64,000 nt of DNA from DASSQJ01 sp963726295 (GTDB lineage Bacteria; Actinomycetota; Actinomycetes; Actinomycetales; Dermatophilaceae): the NCBI GenBank assembly GCA_963726295.1, contig CAVSBW010000009.1, positions 12,896 to 76,895 of the forward strand. The letters are read 5' to 3'. Of this stretch, positions 45,901-53,030 are shown piece by piece. The position numbers and the translations under genes are program-made. The notes under the pieces are model-generated. The model did no database searches. It saw only the letters and a program-made list of their open reading frames with translations, and had not been told where the DNA came from. Position 1 is the first letter of the stretch; each line of letters opens with the position of its first letter.

Positions 45901-46244
45901 AGCGACGGCGGGCGCACGGCGCGGCGCCCCGCGAGCGAGCGGGCCGACACCGCCGACGCGAGGCCGGCGACGGTCTGGGCCTCGACGTAGTCGGCGACCG
46001 GGATGTCGACACCCATCGTGCGGCGGATCTGGGCGACGACGTGGGGCACTTCGGCGACGTCGCCGAGGTCGAGCAGCCGATCGTGGACGGCGACCTCGTG
46101 GCACCCGAGCACCTCCCCCAGGATGCCCACCACCGCGTCCTCGTACGGGGACCGTGGTGGCAGCGCTCGGCTCGGCTCCGCCTCACGGGTGTCGGACGCG
46201 GCAGCCGGGTGGCTCGTGGGAGGGGTCGTCTGGGGGCGCGCCAT
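42927..46244 (-). CDS. NRPS T*-C-A*-T with dead A and dead first T
   Basis: A 1,105-residue NRPS. The N-terminal carrier-like domain (about 30-105) has LLDLGDVAEV where LGGxS should be, so there is no Ser to carry pantetheine. A normal C domain follows (about 120-545, HHIVSDAWS from 257), then an A-like region (about 570-1000) lacking the TSGSTG, YGPTE and TGD motifs, with WGEYDL replacing NGKxDR. The last domain is an intact T (ELGGFSML, Ser1046). The final T can therefore only be loaded by another protein, making it a likely acceptor for an amino acid brought by the Cys-type shuttles, as in the A-less module of syringomycin synthetase. ATG 46244 is preferred over GTG 46253 because it lies seven bases after a -10-like box and 36 nt from the operator-like site. 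Confidence 0.93.
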   Translation of the reverse strand: MARPQTTPPTSHPAAASDTREAEPSRALPPRSPYEDAVVGILGEVLGCHEVAVHDRLLDLGDVAEVPHVVAQIRRTMGVDIPVADYVEAQTVAGLASAVSARSLAGRRAVRPPSLGPRPLGARQVLSYDQQRLWMENQLLPGSIYNVHGRRRIRGALDVDVLQESIRAIVGRHETLRTRFPASDTAPLQVVDETAESGALRVVDLGDQENGPSAERAARDILDEELERPFDLESGPLLRCVLIRLADDEHVLGITMHHIVSDAWSIGLFVRELTALYRAGGDPGRAGLDPLVVQYRDYAVWQREWLTGEALELRLRHWREHLEGAPRALALPTAQRRTDALRAEAGQVSTELPLEESAALHALCRDHGVTSFMVLYAAFATLLARWSGQRDIVVGVPVAGRSTTSTDRLIGFFVNLLPLRVDLSDDPPFARLLERVRAAAVDAYAHTEAPMDELVRDLGVERDPRRTPLFEAVLNVVGSPEAEEVSGLAIELMDTPSLFSRYDLNLTAQESGGVLRLTLDFPADRCDEETGRELLRQLRTLVGAATSEPRSRLLDAPVGDALPPAPAGPDAPQAPLAALHGHTGDEDRVAVVDGGGAWSYQWMTEAAGRVLKELAGRAEPGPGTIGVVRRPTAGFVAVLSAVVQAGFDCTVIETDDPALTGPLGLTTVLDPGPVGGVADGTVDIGAVLPARGEPVPRPEPPVGGGGDGAGIGLGFAPQDRVVVLTARPGHVVSAACSAFEAGATLLIPDRAFGTDVGALADWLREHEVSVAHADAPILRALSTHRPPPHLPALRCVVVDHAGDLLPHDVEAVRELAPGCRFVAVYRLAADGRPAAVHEAPAELAVADAPLRVPLGVPRPGAAVELRRESGVRAAVGELGEIWCGGERTGDAGRLLADGTLELTMATAGAVVDDPTQTLSALRDAPGVSDAVVLPLADRSGGTMLVGYVAGPDPESGPAIVQGHVKAHLPDHLVPRQVLVVDALPRTPWGEYDLRALPRPGSEDAQDGGYAAPRTPVERRLAGTIEELLEIERVGVYDSFFELGGFSMLATQLITRVRDGFGVQLAVRDVFESPTVDELAPRIVGAQAEQVGAEDLEELLREVEQA

Positions 46245-46280
46245 GGGTAGCACGATCCCGGTTCACCGGCGGGAGCTCCT

Positions 46281-46298
46281 GTCCCCGGTTCGGCGGAC
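46281..46298 (-). promoter_or_regulatory. Candidate pathway operator, GTCC-N10-GGAC
   Basis: Reads GTCCGCCGAACCGGGGAC towards the minus-strand NRPS (plus strand GTCCCCGGTTCGGCGGAC). Twenty-three nucleotides separate it from GATCGT (46257-46252, minus), a moderate -10 match, and 36 from the ATG at 46244. It indicates that this NRPS has its own promoter just after the SDR gene and a leaderless message. Confidence 0.55.
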
Positions 46299-46301
46299 GC
46301 G

Positions 46302-47003
46302 TCACCCGGCCGATGGTCCGGAGCCCGGCCGGAAGACATGGCCGGTCGGACCGTCGTCGGGCAGCGACACCAGCCAGAGCACGGTGTCGACGACGCCGGC
46401 GCCGCTGACCCTCTTGCCGCGGCGACGCCGAGCAGCCGGGCGCGAGTCGACCGCGTTGACCAGGACCCCGTGGCCGGCAAGGTCCGTGGCGAGGGCGCGG
46501 GTTAGGGCCCGCACCGCGGCTCGCCACGCGCGATCCCCGGCGTGGTTCGTCACGGTGACGACCCGTCCGTGGCCGTGGCGGCGCATCAGGGGGGCGAACG
46601 CCTGGGCCAGCTGCCAGGTCTGCACCAGCGACGACTCGATCCGGCGGCGGACGACGTCGACCGATCCCTGGACGTCCTCGGTGACCACGGCGGTGTGGTG
46701 GACCAGGGCGTCGCAGCGACCTAGCTGGCGTTCGAGGGTCGCCACGAGGCGGGAGAGACCCGTCTGGTCGGTGAGGTCGAGGTGGCGGACGGCGACGCGG
46801 TCTGCCAGCTCGCCGAGGTCGTCGAGAGCAGCGCGGCCGACGTCCGGGGCGCCCGTCGCCATGACCACCCGCATGCCCTGCTCCGCCAGTGCGGCAACGA
46901 GCGCCAGGCCGCTCCCGTGCTCACCTCCGGTAACGACACCGACGCGGCCACCCATCGCGGCGGACCCGGCCGGGTCGTCGCGGGTACGTTCCGGATGTGT
47001 CAT
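46302..47003 (-). CDS. Short-chain dehydrogenase-like protein, catalytic residues missing
   Basis: A 233-residue SDR-fold protein. The nucleotide site VVTGGEHGSGLAL and the segment HLDLTD are recognisable. Where SDRs have Tyr-x3-Lys before the helix AAVRALTRALA, this protein has DRAWR, so both the catalytic Tyr and Lys are lost. It may be a non-catalytic remnant or an unusual reductase. ATG 47003 is taken as start; an internal ATG at 46955 is also possible. It is upstream of the NRPS at 46244 on the same strand, 57 bp apart, with a separate promoter signal between them. Confidence 0.75.
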   Translation of the reverse strand: MTHPERTRDDPAGSAAMGGRVGVVTGGEHGSGLALVAALAEQGMRVVMATGAPDVGRAALDDLGELADRVAVRHLDLTDQTGLSRLVATLERQLGRCDALVHHTAVVTEDVQGSVDVVRRRIESSLVQTWQLAQAFAPLMRRHGHGRVVTVTNHAGDRAWRAAVRALTRALATDLAGHGVLVNAVDSRPAARRRRGKRVSGAGVVDTVLWLVSLPDDGPTGHVFRPGSGPSAG

Positions 47004-47350
47004 CGTCCCCGGTCCAGGTCGCGCGGCGTGGCCTGCCACGATGCTCCCCGGGGGTCAGCGGCGGCGAGTCCCCGAATGGGGTCACCGGCCCCTTCCTCCG
47101 GATGGTGCCGCAGCCGGCGCGGCGCCCCCTAGCGACGCCCACGGATGCCCCCGTCACGGGAACCGGTGACAGCACGACTCGCGAAAGGGCGGTCTATGGT
47201 CAAAAATCATCGCAGGGAAGCAATCATCGCAGTGATGCGGGGGGACGAGAGATCGCCCGGCCCTGGTGACGCCTGTCACTGCGCGTATCTGTCCGTCAGT
47301 CACTCGAGAGACGACCTCAGGGGTGGGGCTGTGAATCAGGTGGAAGAACC
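47004..47350. promoter_or_regulatory. Divergent promoter region, SDR versus LuxR regulator
   Basis: A 347-bp intergenic region with an unusually AT-rich island around 47190-47235. It contains the direct repeat AATCATCGCAG at 47205-47215 and 47222-47232, a palindrome GTCACGGGAACCGGTGAC (47153-47170) and GTCCCCGAATGGGGTC (47068-47083). These last two resemble, but do not match, the GTCC-N10-GGAC sites. I see no gene here. It probably controls the regulator. Confidence 0.6.
47205..47232 (+). repeat. Direct repeat AATCATCGCAG, two copies 17 bp apart
   Basis: Copies at 47205-47215 and 47222-47232, in the only AT-rich stretch upstream of the regulator gene. The spacing is about 1.6 helical turns, so it is not clearly in phase. 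It could be a regulator site for autoregulation. Confidence 0.5.
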
Positions 47351-47998
47351 GTGATCCGAACCGACCTACTCATCTCCGCACCATGCTTCCTCATGGGGCT
47401 GCGCCGCGTGCTCACCGACTCCGGGATCCGCATCGTCGGCGTCCGCACGTCGCTCGCCGAGGAGCCGTCCTGGCTCGCCGACGCCGCCCTCATCGACGCA
47501 GACGTCATGCCGGGGCCCGACCTCGCACCGATCGCCGAGACCGCCCGGACCATGTCGGTCCTCGTGCTCACCAACAAGATCGCCCACAACGAGGACACGT
47601 ACCTGCGCGCCGGGGCGACCGGCGTGGTGAACAAGAGCGCGGCCGCCACGGACATCGTCGAGGCGATCCAGCGGTGCACGTCCGCCACGTGCGGCTGCCC
47701 GACCCCCGTCTCCGCGAATCCCACCCCGGCGGCGGTGGACGACCCGGCGCCCGATGCGCTCCCACAGCACCAGCTGTCCGAGCGCGAGTCGCAGGTGCTG
47801 CGCCAGATCGCGCACGGCCTCACCCACGGACAGGTCGCGAACCGACTGGGGATCAGCCCGCACACCGTCGACACCTACGTGAAGCGGATCCGCGCCAAGC
47901 TGGGCGTCGGCAACAAGGCCGAGCTCACCCGGGCCGCCCTCCTCGGGCGGATCGTGCTGGCCCCCGACGCCAACGCCGCGGCAGGCAGCGGCCCGTGA
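47351..47998 (+). CDS. LuxR/NarL-type regulator with atypical receiver
   Basis: A 215-residue response-regulator-like protein. The C-terminal HTH is canonical for LuxR/NarL proteins (LSERESQVLRQIAHGL, then GISPHTVDTYVKRIRAKLGV). The receiver-like N-terminus keeps Asp49 in LIDADVMPG, but the acidic pair of the Mg site is replaced (LLISAP instead of LVDDH), so phosphorylation control is doubtful. The start is GTG 47351 with GGAAG upstream. It is the only typical transcription factor inside the cluster, apart from the HTH protein at 62366, and binds DNA as a dimer in known relatives, so it is the first candidate for the recurring 18-bp palindrome. Confidence 0.9.
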   Translation: MIRTDLLISAPCFLMGLRRVLTDSGIRIVGVRTSLAEEPSWLADAALIDADVMPGPDLAPIAETARTMSVLVLTNKIAHNEDTYLRAGATGVVNKSAAATDIVEAIQRCTSATCGCPTPVSANPTPAAVDDPAPDALPQHQLSERESQVLRQIAHGLTHGQVANRLGISPHTVDTYVKRIRAKLGVGNKAELTRAALLGRIVLAPDANAAAGSGP

Positions 47999-48062
47999 GG
48001 TCGGCGCCGGCCCTCGGGCCGCCGTCCGGCTCCCCCGTTCCCGCCGGGTCGCTGGCCACACG

Positions 48063-49244
48063 ATGATCCTCAACCAGCGCGTCCGTGCCACCGCCGACTC
48101 GCCCATCGGGGCGACCTTCGAGCTGCTCGAGCACTGTCCCGCGGACGTCCTCGACCTCGCCCAGGCAGCGCCCACGTACCCGCCTGCGCCCGAGGTCGTC
48201 GAGCGCGTCGTCGCCGTTGCCCGCGGGCCGCACGGCGCCGAGTACTGCGATATCGCAGGCCTACCGACCCTCCGCGAGGCCTTCGCCGCCGAGCTCGCGA
48301 CCGCGTACATCGGTGACGTGCGGCCCGAGCAGGTCGCCGTCACCGCGGGGTGCAACCAGGCCTTCTGCCTCGCCCTGACCGCCATCGCCGACCCCGGCGA
48401 CGAGGTCGTCCTCACCCTCCCGTTCTACTTCAACCACGACATGTGGCTGCGGATGTCCGGCCTCGTCCCGCGCTACCTCGAACCCGGCCCCGACCTCACC
48501 CCCTCCGCGGCCGGCCTCGAGCGGGTCATTACCGAGCGCACCCGCGCCGTCGTCGTCGTGACGCCAGGGAACCCCACGGGGTTGACGCTGGGCCGCGCCC
48601 GCCTGCGCGAGCTGCTGGAGGTGGCCCGTCGCCACGGTGTCGCCCTGGTCCTCGACGAGACGTACCGGTCGTTCCGTGACACCGAGGAACCCCCCCACGA
48701 CCTGTTCGCCGACCCGGAGTGGGCGGACACGCTCGTCAGCCTGCACAGCTTCTCCAAGGACCTCGCCCTTCCTGGGTACCGCGTCGGCGCCCTCGTCGCG
48801 TCCGCCGCCATGCAGTGGCAGGTCGCGAAGGTGCTCGACTGCGTCGCGATCTGCGCCCCCCGGGTCGGGCAGGAAGCGGCGCTCGCCGGACTGGAGTCGG
48901 CCGGGCCCTGGCGCGCGGCCCGCGCCGCCGAGCTGGCCGAGCGACGCGGCGCCCTGGCTGCTGCCCTGGAGCCACGGCCCGGCGGGTTCGAGCTCCTCGG
49001 CCTCGGCGGCTTCTTCGCCTGGGTGCGACACCCGTTCGGGACCCGGGAGACGGAGGAGGTCTGCCGGGGGCTGGCGGTCGAGCACGGCGTCCTGGTCGTG
49101 CCGGGAACGGCCTTCCTTCCCGACGACCGCGCCACCGTGCGGGTCAGCGTGAGCAACTTGGCGCCGGCCGATGTCCCCGAGCTCGCCGGACGGCTGGCCG
49201 CGGCCGGGGTGGGCTCCGACCTCGCCGGCGCGGGCCGTCAGTAG
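48063..49244 (+). CDS. PLP aminotransferase, class I/II
   Basis: A 393-residue fold-type I aminotransferase. The Asn motif is VTPGNPTG and the PLP lysine is in SLHSFSKDLALPGYRVG. It follows the regulator by 64 bp. Its partner may be the MppP-like arginine oxidase at 50624: MppP yields 4-hydroxy-2-ketoarginine, and a transaminase such as MppQ would convert a keto acid of this kind back to an amino acid (enduracididine when MppR has closed the ring, 4-hydroxyarginine if not). I see no MppR homologue in the window. The last seven bases overlap the convergent VioC-like gene. Confidence 0.88.
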   Translation: MILNQRVRATADSPIGATFELLEHCPADVLDLAQAAPTYPPAPEVVERVVAVARGPHGAEYCDIAGLPTLREAFAAELATAYIGDVRPEQVAVTAGCNQAFCLALTAIADPGDEVVLTLPFYFNHDMWLRMSGLVPRYLEPGPDLTPSAAGLERVITERTRAVVVVTPGNPTGLTLGRARLRELLEVARRHGVALVLDETYRSFRDTEEPPHDLFADPEWADTLVSLHSFSKDLALPGYRVGALVASAAMQWQVAKVLDCVAICAPRVGQEAALAGLESAGPWRAARAAELAERRGALAAALEPRPGGFELLGLGGFFAWVRHPFGTRETEEVCRGLAVEHGVLVVPGTAFLPDDRATVRVSVSNLAPADVPELAGRLAAAGVGSDLAGAGRQ

Positions 49245-50323
49245 ACGACGCGGTCCTCCGGCGCCCGTCGCCAGGCCCGTGACCCCCGCAGGTTCCCCGT
49301 AATGTTGAGGCGCTTGAGCCAGCGGTCCGAGCCGTCGTAACGGGCGCGGAACGAGGCCCGGCCGTGAACCGCCCGGAAGTTGTCGAGGAACGCGATGTCA
49401 CCCGGCCGCAGGACCAGGCCCCTCAGGTTGGCCTCGATCTGACCGCACAGACCGTCGAACGCCTCTCGGGACCGACGCGACCACCCATCGGTCGGCATGT
49501 GGTAAGGGTCGAGCGCCGTGTACGGGTCGTGCCGGTCCCCGAAGAGCACGGGGCGCTTCACCGGGTCGTCGTTCCACGACTGGATGAGCTCGGCGCTGCG
49601 GGCGCGGAGCCGGTCGACCGTGGGGTCGCCGGTGGAGCGGCTCAGGTCGGCCCGGTGGGAGTTGTCCGGCATCTGCGTGAACTCCGGCTCGAAAAGGGCC
49701 TCGACGTCGACCCGGGACCAGTCGACGTCGCGGGTGTCGCAGACGAGCGTCGCGACGTCGTCGGGGTTGCGCAGGCACATCAGTGCGACGTAGTCGCCCC
49801 GGCACGGATGGAAGGCATCCTCGGTGTGCCAGGACAGGTGCTGGAGGCTGTTCGAGCCGATCTCCTCGTACTCGTGGCCATGGATGGGCAGCACGTCGTG
49901 CATGATCCGGCCGTCCTGCTGCGTGGCCCAGCCGAAGACGTCGCCGAGCACGGATCCGCAGAGGAGGAAGAAGACCTCGCGGGTGAGGACCGGCGAGGAG
50001 TACTGGCTGTCCCGCCAGTGCGCGGGTGTCGCACCGAGCGCGGCGTCGTCGACATCAAGGCCGGACACGAGGCACACCGCAGCCGGCTCCCGGAGCCGGA
50101 AGTCCTCGAGGAACTGCACCAGCCGCGGCGGCAGTCCGAGCGCGAGCTGCCGCGCGCGGCGGTGCAGCTCTGTGTCCTCGATCGTCTCGAACTCGCGGGC
50201 CAGGCGCGCCAGCAACGGGACGAGGGCGCGGTTGTCCTCGGCCGAGAGGACGAAGCGATACGAGGCAATCGCGGGCGGGGCGACCGCGACCGGGAGCTCC
50301 GAGGCATCGAGGAGTCTAGCCAC
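49238..50323 (-). CDS. VioC-like Fe(II)/2OG arginine hydroxylase
   Basis: A 361-residue clavaminate-synthase-like dioxygenase, strongly similar to the VioC/OrfP/MppO group that hydroxylates arginine or its cyclic derivatives at C3. Blocks such as GDVFGWATQQDGR, WHTEDAFHP (His166, Glu168) and VHGRASFRARYDG (His320, with the 2OG-binding Arg) are diagnostic; the HxE metal site is standard for this group. With start GTG 50323 the metal ligands fall within a few residues of those in VioC (168/170/316). This start also sits six bases after a -10-like box (CATGCT) and 35 nt from the operator-like site at 50359. A longer GTG start at 50392 is possible. It probably makes 3-hydroxyarginine for the VioD-like enzyme. 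Confidence 0.92.
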   Translation of the reverse strand: MARLLDASELPVAVAPPAIASYRFVLSAEDNRALVPLLARLAREFETIEDTELHRRARQLALGLPPRLVQFLEDFRLREPAAVCLVSGLDVDDAALGATPAHWRDSQYSSPVLTREVFFLLCGSVLGDVFGWATQQDGRIMHDVLPIHGHEYEEIGSNSLQHLSWHTEDAFHPCRGDYVALMCLRNPDDVATLVCDTRDVDWSRVDVEALFEPEFTQMPDNSHRADLSRSTGDPTVDRLRARSAELIQSWNDDPVKRPVLFGDRHDPYTALDPYHMPTDGWSRRSREAFDGLCGQIEANLRGLVLRPGDIAFLDNFRAVHGRASFRARYDGSDRWLKRLNITGNLRGSRAWRRAPEDRVVY

Positions 50324-50358
50324 ACTCCGAGCATGCCGCTCGCGCGTCCGGAGCGTCG

Positions 50359-50376
50359 GTCCCCCAATGGTGGGAC
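50359..50376 (-). promoter_or_regulatory. Candidate pathway operator, GTCC-N10-GGAC
   Basis: Reads GTCCCACCATTGGGGGAC towards the VioC-like gene. The -10-like CATGCT (50335-50330, minus) is 23 nt away, and GTG 50323 is 35 nt away, one less than at the 8038, 46281 and 54287 sites. Confidence 0.58.
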
Positions 50377-50521
50377 GCCTCCTCCCGGACACCGCGACCT
50401 ACGGTCGGCGTACCTGCCACCGCCGTCCGGACCGACGGCCGAGAGCGACCGCACGCGACGCACCCTCCGGTGCCCCGGGCCACGCCACGGACCCGGACGA
50501 GGCCCCGGTGACGCCGGACCG

Positions 50522-50539
50522 GTCCCCCTTAGCGGGGAC
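50522..50539 (+). promoter_or_regulatory. Candidate pathway operator, GTCC-N10-GGAC
   Basis: GTCCCCCTTAGCGGGGAC, the most symmetric family member, with six-base arms GTCCCC/GGGGAC. It ends 23 nt before TAGTGT (50563-50568), the same distance to the -10-like box as at 8038. Confidence 0.6.
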
Positions 50540-50623
50540 GGTCGCCCCGGGACGTCCCGCCATAGTGTCGCGGCACGCCCTCCCCGACCCCGTGGCCCTC
50601 GATCGCCCGGAAGGATGCCAGTG

Positions 50624-51763
50624 ATGAGCCTGATGCAGGTCTCCAACCTCACGACTATGGAGGTCGACGCGCTGACCGACCTCGACGGCAGCCTCAACCT
50701 CACCGACGGGCACGCCCGGCTCCACCTCACGGAGGAGCAGGCCGCAATCGTCGCGAACATCCCGGAGATGTTCGGCGTCGCCTCGACGCGGCCCTTCCCC
50801 GCCATCGAGTCCGAGGCCCACGCAGCGTTCCTCTACGCCGTCGGCCAGCACAGCGCGCCGGTCGGCACCGGGCGGATCCTCAGCTGCTACTCCTCGACCC
50901 TCGCGACGGACATCGTCGCCCGTGCCCTGCCGGCGGGCGCCCGGGTCGCCGTCCTCCACCCGACCTTCGACAACATCGCCGACCTGCTGGTCACCCGCGG
51001 CCTGTCCCTCGAGCCGTTCTCCGAGGAGGCCCTCCTCGCCATGGACTGGCCCGGTCCGCCGGTGAGCGTCATCGTCGTCACGCACCCGAACAACCCGACC
51101 GGGCTGGTCACCCCGGAGCACCACCTGCGCTCCCTCGCCGAGCACGCGGCACGCAACGGGCAGACCATCATCATCGACGCGAGCTTCCGCGGCCAGGTCC
51201 GCGCCGCCCAGTACGACACGTACGCCGTGCTCGAGCGTGCGGGTGCAGACTGGATCGTCATCGAGGACACCGGCAAGCTCTGGCCGACGCACGAGCTGAA
51301 GATCGGGCTGCTCGCGCACAGCCCGCGGACGCAGCTGCCGATCGGCCGGGCCTTCTCCGAGTCGCTGCTCGCCGCCTCCCCCGTCGTCCTCCAGCTCGTC
51401 AACCGCCTCGCCGAGGACTGGGCCGACGGTGGCTACGAGCGCTCTCGCGACCTCATCGACGGCAACCGGACCGTGGTGCGGGAGGCGGTCGAGTCGGTGG
51501 GCCTGCGGCTCGCGGACCCCGACTCGCAGATCAGCGTGGCCCGGATCGACCTCGGGGACTCCGGGCCGGAGTCCGGGCTCCTCTACAAGGAGCTGCTCAA
51601 ACGGGGTGTCCACGTGCTCCCCTGCGCACCCTTCCACTGGGCTGACCCGGCCGGCGGGGAGCGCTTCATCCGGCTCTCGCTCGCCCGGCCGCACGAGGTC
51701 GTCTCCGCCGCCGCCCGGACCCTGGCCGCCGCGTACGCCGACGTGTGCGTCGTCGCGGGCTGA
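50624..51763 (+). CDS. MppP/RohP-like PLP-dependent arginine oxidase
   Basis: A 379-residue fold-type I PLP enzyme that matches MppP/RohP, which use O2 and PLP to convert L-arginine to 4-hydroxy-2-ketoarginine. Diagnostic blocks: SEAHAAFLYAVGQH, GRILSCYSS, VLHPTFDNIADLL, THPNNPTG, and the PLP lysine in IEDTGKLWPTHELK (Lys218). MppP acts in enduracididine synthesis and RohP in azomycin synthesis. ATG 50624 is nine bases after GGAAGG and gives the family's usual length (about 375). The following P450 starts 16 bases after the stop codon. Its presence next to VioC/VioD-type genes is unusual. Confidence 0.9.
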   Translation: MSLMQVSNLTTMEVDALTDLDGSLNLTDGHARLHLTEEQAAIVANIPEMFGVASTRPFPAIESEAHAAFLYAVGQHSAPVGTGRILSCYSSTLATDIVARALPAGARVAVLHPTFDNIADLLVTRGLSLEPFSEEALLAMDWPGPPVSVIVVTHPNNPTGLVTPEHHLRSLAEHAARNGQTIIIDASFRGQVRAAQYDTYAVLERAGADWIVIEDTGKLWPTHELKIGLLAHSPRTQLPIGRAFSESLLAASPVVLQLVNRLAEDWADGGYERSRDLIDGNRTVVREAVESVGLRLADPDSQISVARIDLGDSGPESGLLYKELLKRGVHVLPCAPFHWADPAGGERFIRLSLARPHEVVSAAARTLAAAYADVCVVAG

Positions 51764-51779
51764 GCCGGGCCCGGTCGCC

Positions 51780-53030
51780 ATGACGATCACCACAGGCCGG
51801 GTCGCCGCCCCGGCCGCGGCCGGCGAGGTCCCGGGCTACGACCCGTTCGACTTCCGGGTGCACGAGGACCCGTACCCGACGTTCGCCTGGATGCGGGACC
51901 ACGCCCCCCTCTACCGCAACGAGGCGCGGGACTTCTGGGCCCTCTCGAGGTACGAGGACGTCGAGTTCGCGCTGCGCCACCCCAAGCTCTTCTCCAGCGT
52001 CAACGGCATCTCCCTCGAGCGCGAGCTCTGGGGTCCGGAGGCCGTGAGGACGAGTCTCTACCTCTCGATGGACCCGCCCGAACACGGCGCCTACCGCCGG
52101 CTGACGTCGAGCGCCTTCACGCCCCGCAACATCGCCAAGCTGGAGTCCCGTATCCGCGAGCTCGCTCGGATCCGGCTCCTGCCGCTGCAGGACCTCAGGA
52201 GCTTCGACTTCGCCGCCGACTTCGCCGCAGCCCTGCCCAACGACATCGTCTGCGAGCTCTTGGGCGTGCCGATGGAGGACTGGGACCAGGTGAGGGCCGA
52301 CGCCGACCAGCTGAACCAGCGCGAGGACCGCTGCGAGGAGCGAGGGCCGAGTGCGGTGGCCGCCGCCCTCCGCCTGGCCGACTACTTCACCGGGCTCGTC
52401 GGCGACCTGCGCCGGCGCCCCGGGGAGGACCTCACTTCGGAAATGATCCGTGCCGAGGTGGGAGGGGAACGCCTCAGCGACTCCCAGGTCGTCGCCTTCC
52501 TCTTCCTCCTCACCACCGCAGGCAACGAGTCCACGGGCAAGACCCTCGGAAACGCCTGGTACCACGCCTGGCTCCACCCCGAGGTCCAGCGGGCCGGCCT
52601 CGGCGGCCGGGCCGAGGACTGGGCCATGGAGACGTTGCGCTACGACTCCGCGAGCCAGATGGTGGCGCGGACGGTCACCGAGGACCTCGAGCTCCACGGC
52701 ACGGTGCTGCGGAGCGGGGCGAGGGTCGCCGTCCTCCCGGCGTCCGCGAACAGGGACGAGCGGGTCTTCCCCGACCCCGACGTGTACGACCTCGACCGGG
52801 ACACGTCAAGAGTCATGAGCTTCGGCCGGGGACCTCATCACTGCCTGGGGGCGGCGCTGGCCTGCCTCGGGATGAGGGTGGCACTCGACGAGGTCGGCAA
52901 GAGGTTCTCCTCCTACGACATCGACATGGCGAACGCCCGGCGGGTCCACTCGCCGCACCAACGGGGGTTCGCCTCGCTTCCCTGCACTGTGACCCACCGA
53001 CGGCAGGACGCCGGGACAGGCACCGCGTGA
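51780..53030 (+). CDS. Cytochrome P450
   Basis: A 416-residue class I P450 with canonical features: I-helix TTAGNESTGK, ExxR in METLRYDS and haem loop FGRGPHHCLG with Cys355. It lies 16 bp after the MppP-like gene and overlaps the next P450 start (GTGA). Hydroxylation of an amino acid or of the assembled peptide is likely; the substrate is not readable. No ferredoxin gene is visible in the window, so electrons may come from elsewhere or from the reductase at 320. Confidence 0.94.
   Translation: MTITTGRVAAPAAAGEVPGYDPFDFRVHEDPYPTFAWMRDHAPLYRNEARDFWALSRYEDVEFALRHPKLFSSVNGISLERELWGPEAVRTSLYLSMDPPEHGAYRRLTSSAFTPRNIAKLESRIRELARIRLLPLQDLRSFDFAADFAAALPNDIVCELLGVPMEDWDQVRADADQLNQREDRCEERGPSAVAAALRLADYFTGLVGDLRRRPGEDLTSEMIRAEVGGERLSDSQVVAFLFLLTTAGNESTGKTLGNAWYHAWLHPEVQRAGLGGRAEDWAMETLRYDSASQMVARTVTEDLELHGTVLRSGARVAVLPASANRDERVFPDPDVYDLDRDTSRVMSFGRGPHHCLGAALACLGMRVALDEVGKRFSSYDIDMANARRVHSPHQRGFASLPCTVTHRRQDAGTGTA

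Larger units (their letters stand above)
50324..50623. promoter_or_regulatory. Divergent promoter region with two operator-like palindromes
   Basis: A 300-bp region between the VioC-like gene (minus) and the MppP-like gene (plus). Site 50359-50376 faces the VioC-like gene; site 50522-50539 faces the MppP-like gene, with TAGTGT (50563-50568) 23 nt downstream. The plus-strand message would start near 50575 and have a leader of about 48 nt including the RBS GGAAGG (50609-50614). No other gene is seen here. Confidence 0.7.

Noticed and set aside
47153..47170. GTCACGGGAACCGGTGAC as another pathway operator
   Set aside because: The arms are GTCAC/GTGAC, not GTCC/GGAC, and the 36-nt spacing to a start codon is not met.
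47297..47314. Operator 36 nt before the regulator start
   Set aside because: GTCACTCGAGAGACGACC has no matching palindromic arms, and the gene has its own RBS.
50324..50392. Longer N-terminus for the VioC-like hydroxylase (GTG 50392)
   Set aside because: The extra residues are Arg-rich without similarity, would place the start codon inside the operator-promoter region, and shift metal ligands away from VioC numbering. Not excluded.
48063..51763. A complete enduracididine pathway (MppP, MppQ, MppR)
   Set aside because: No acetoacetate-decarboxylase-like MppR protein was found on either strand in this window.
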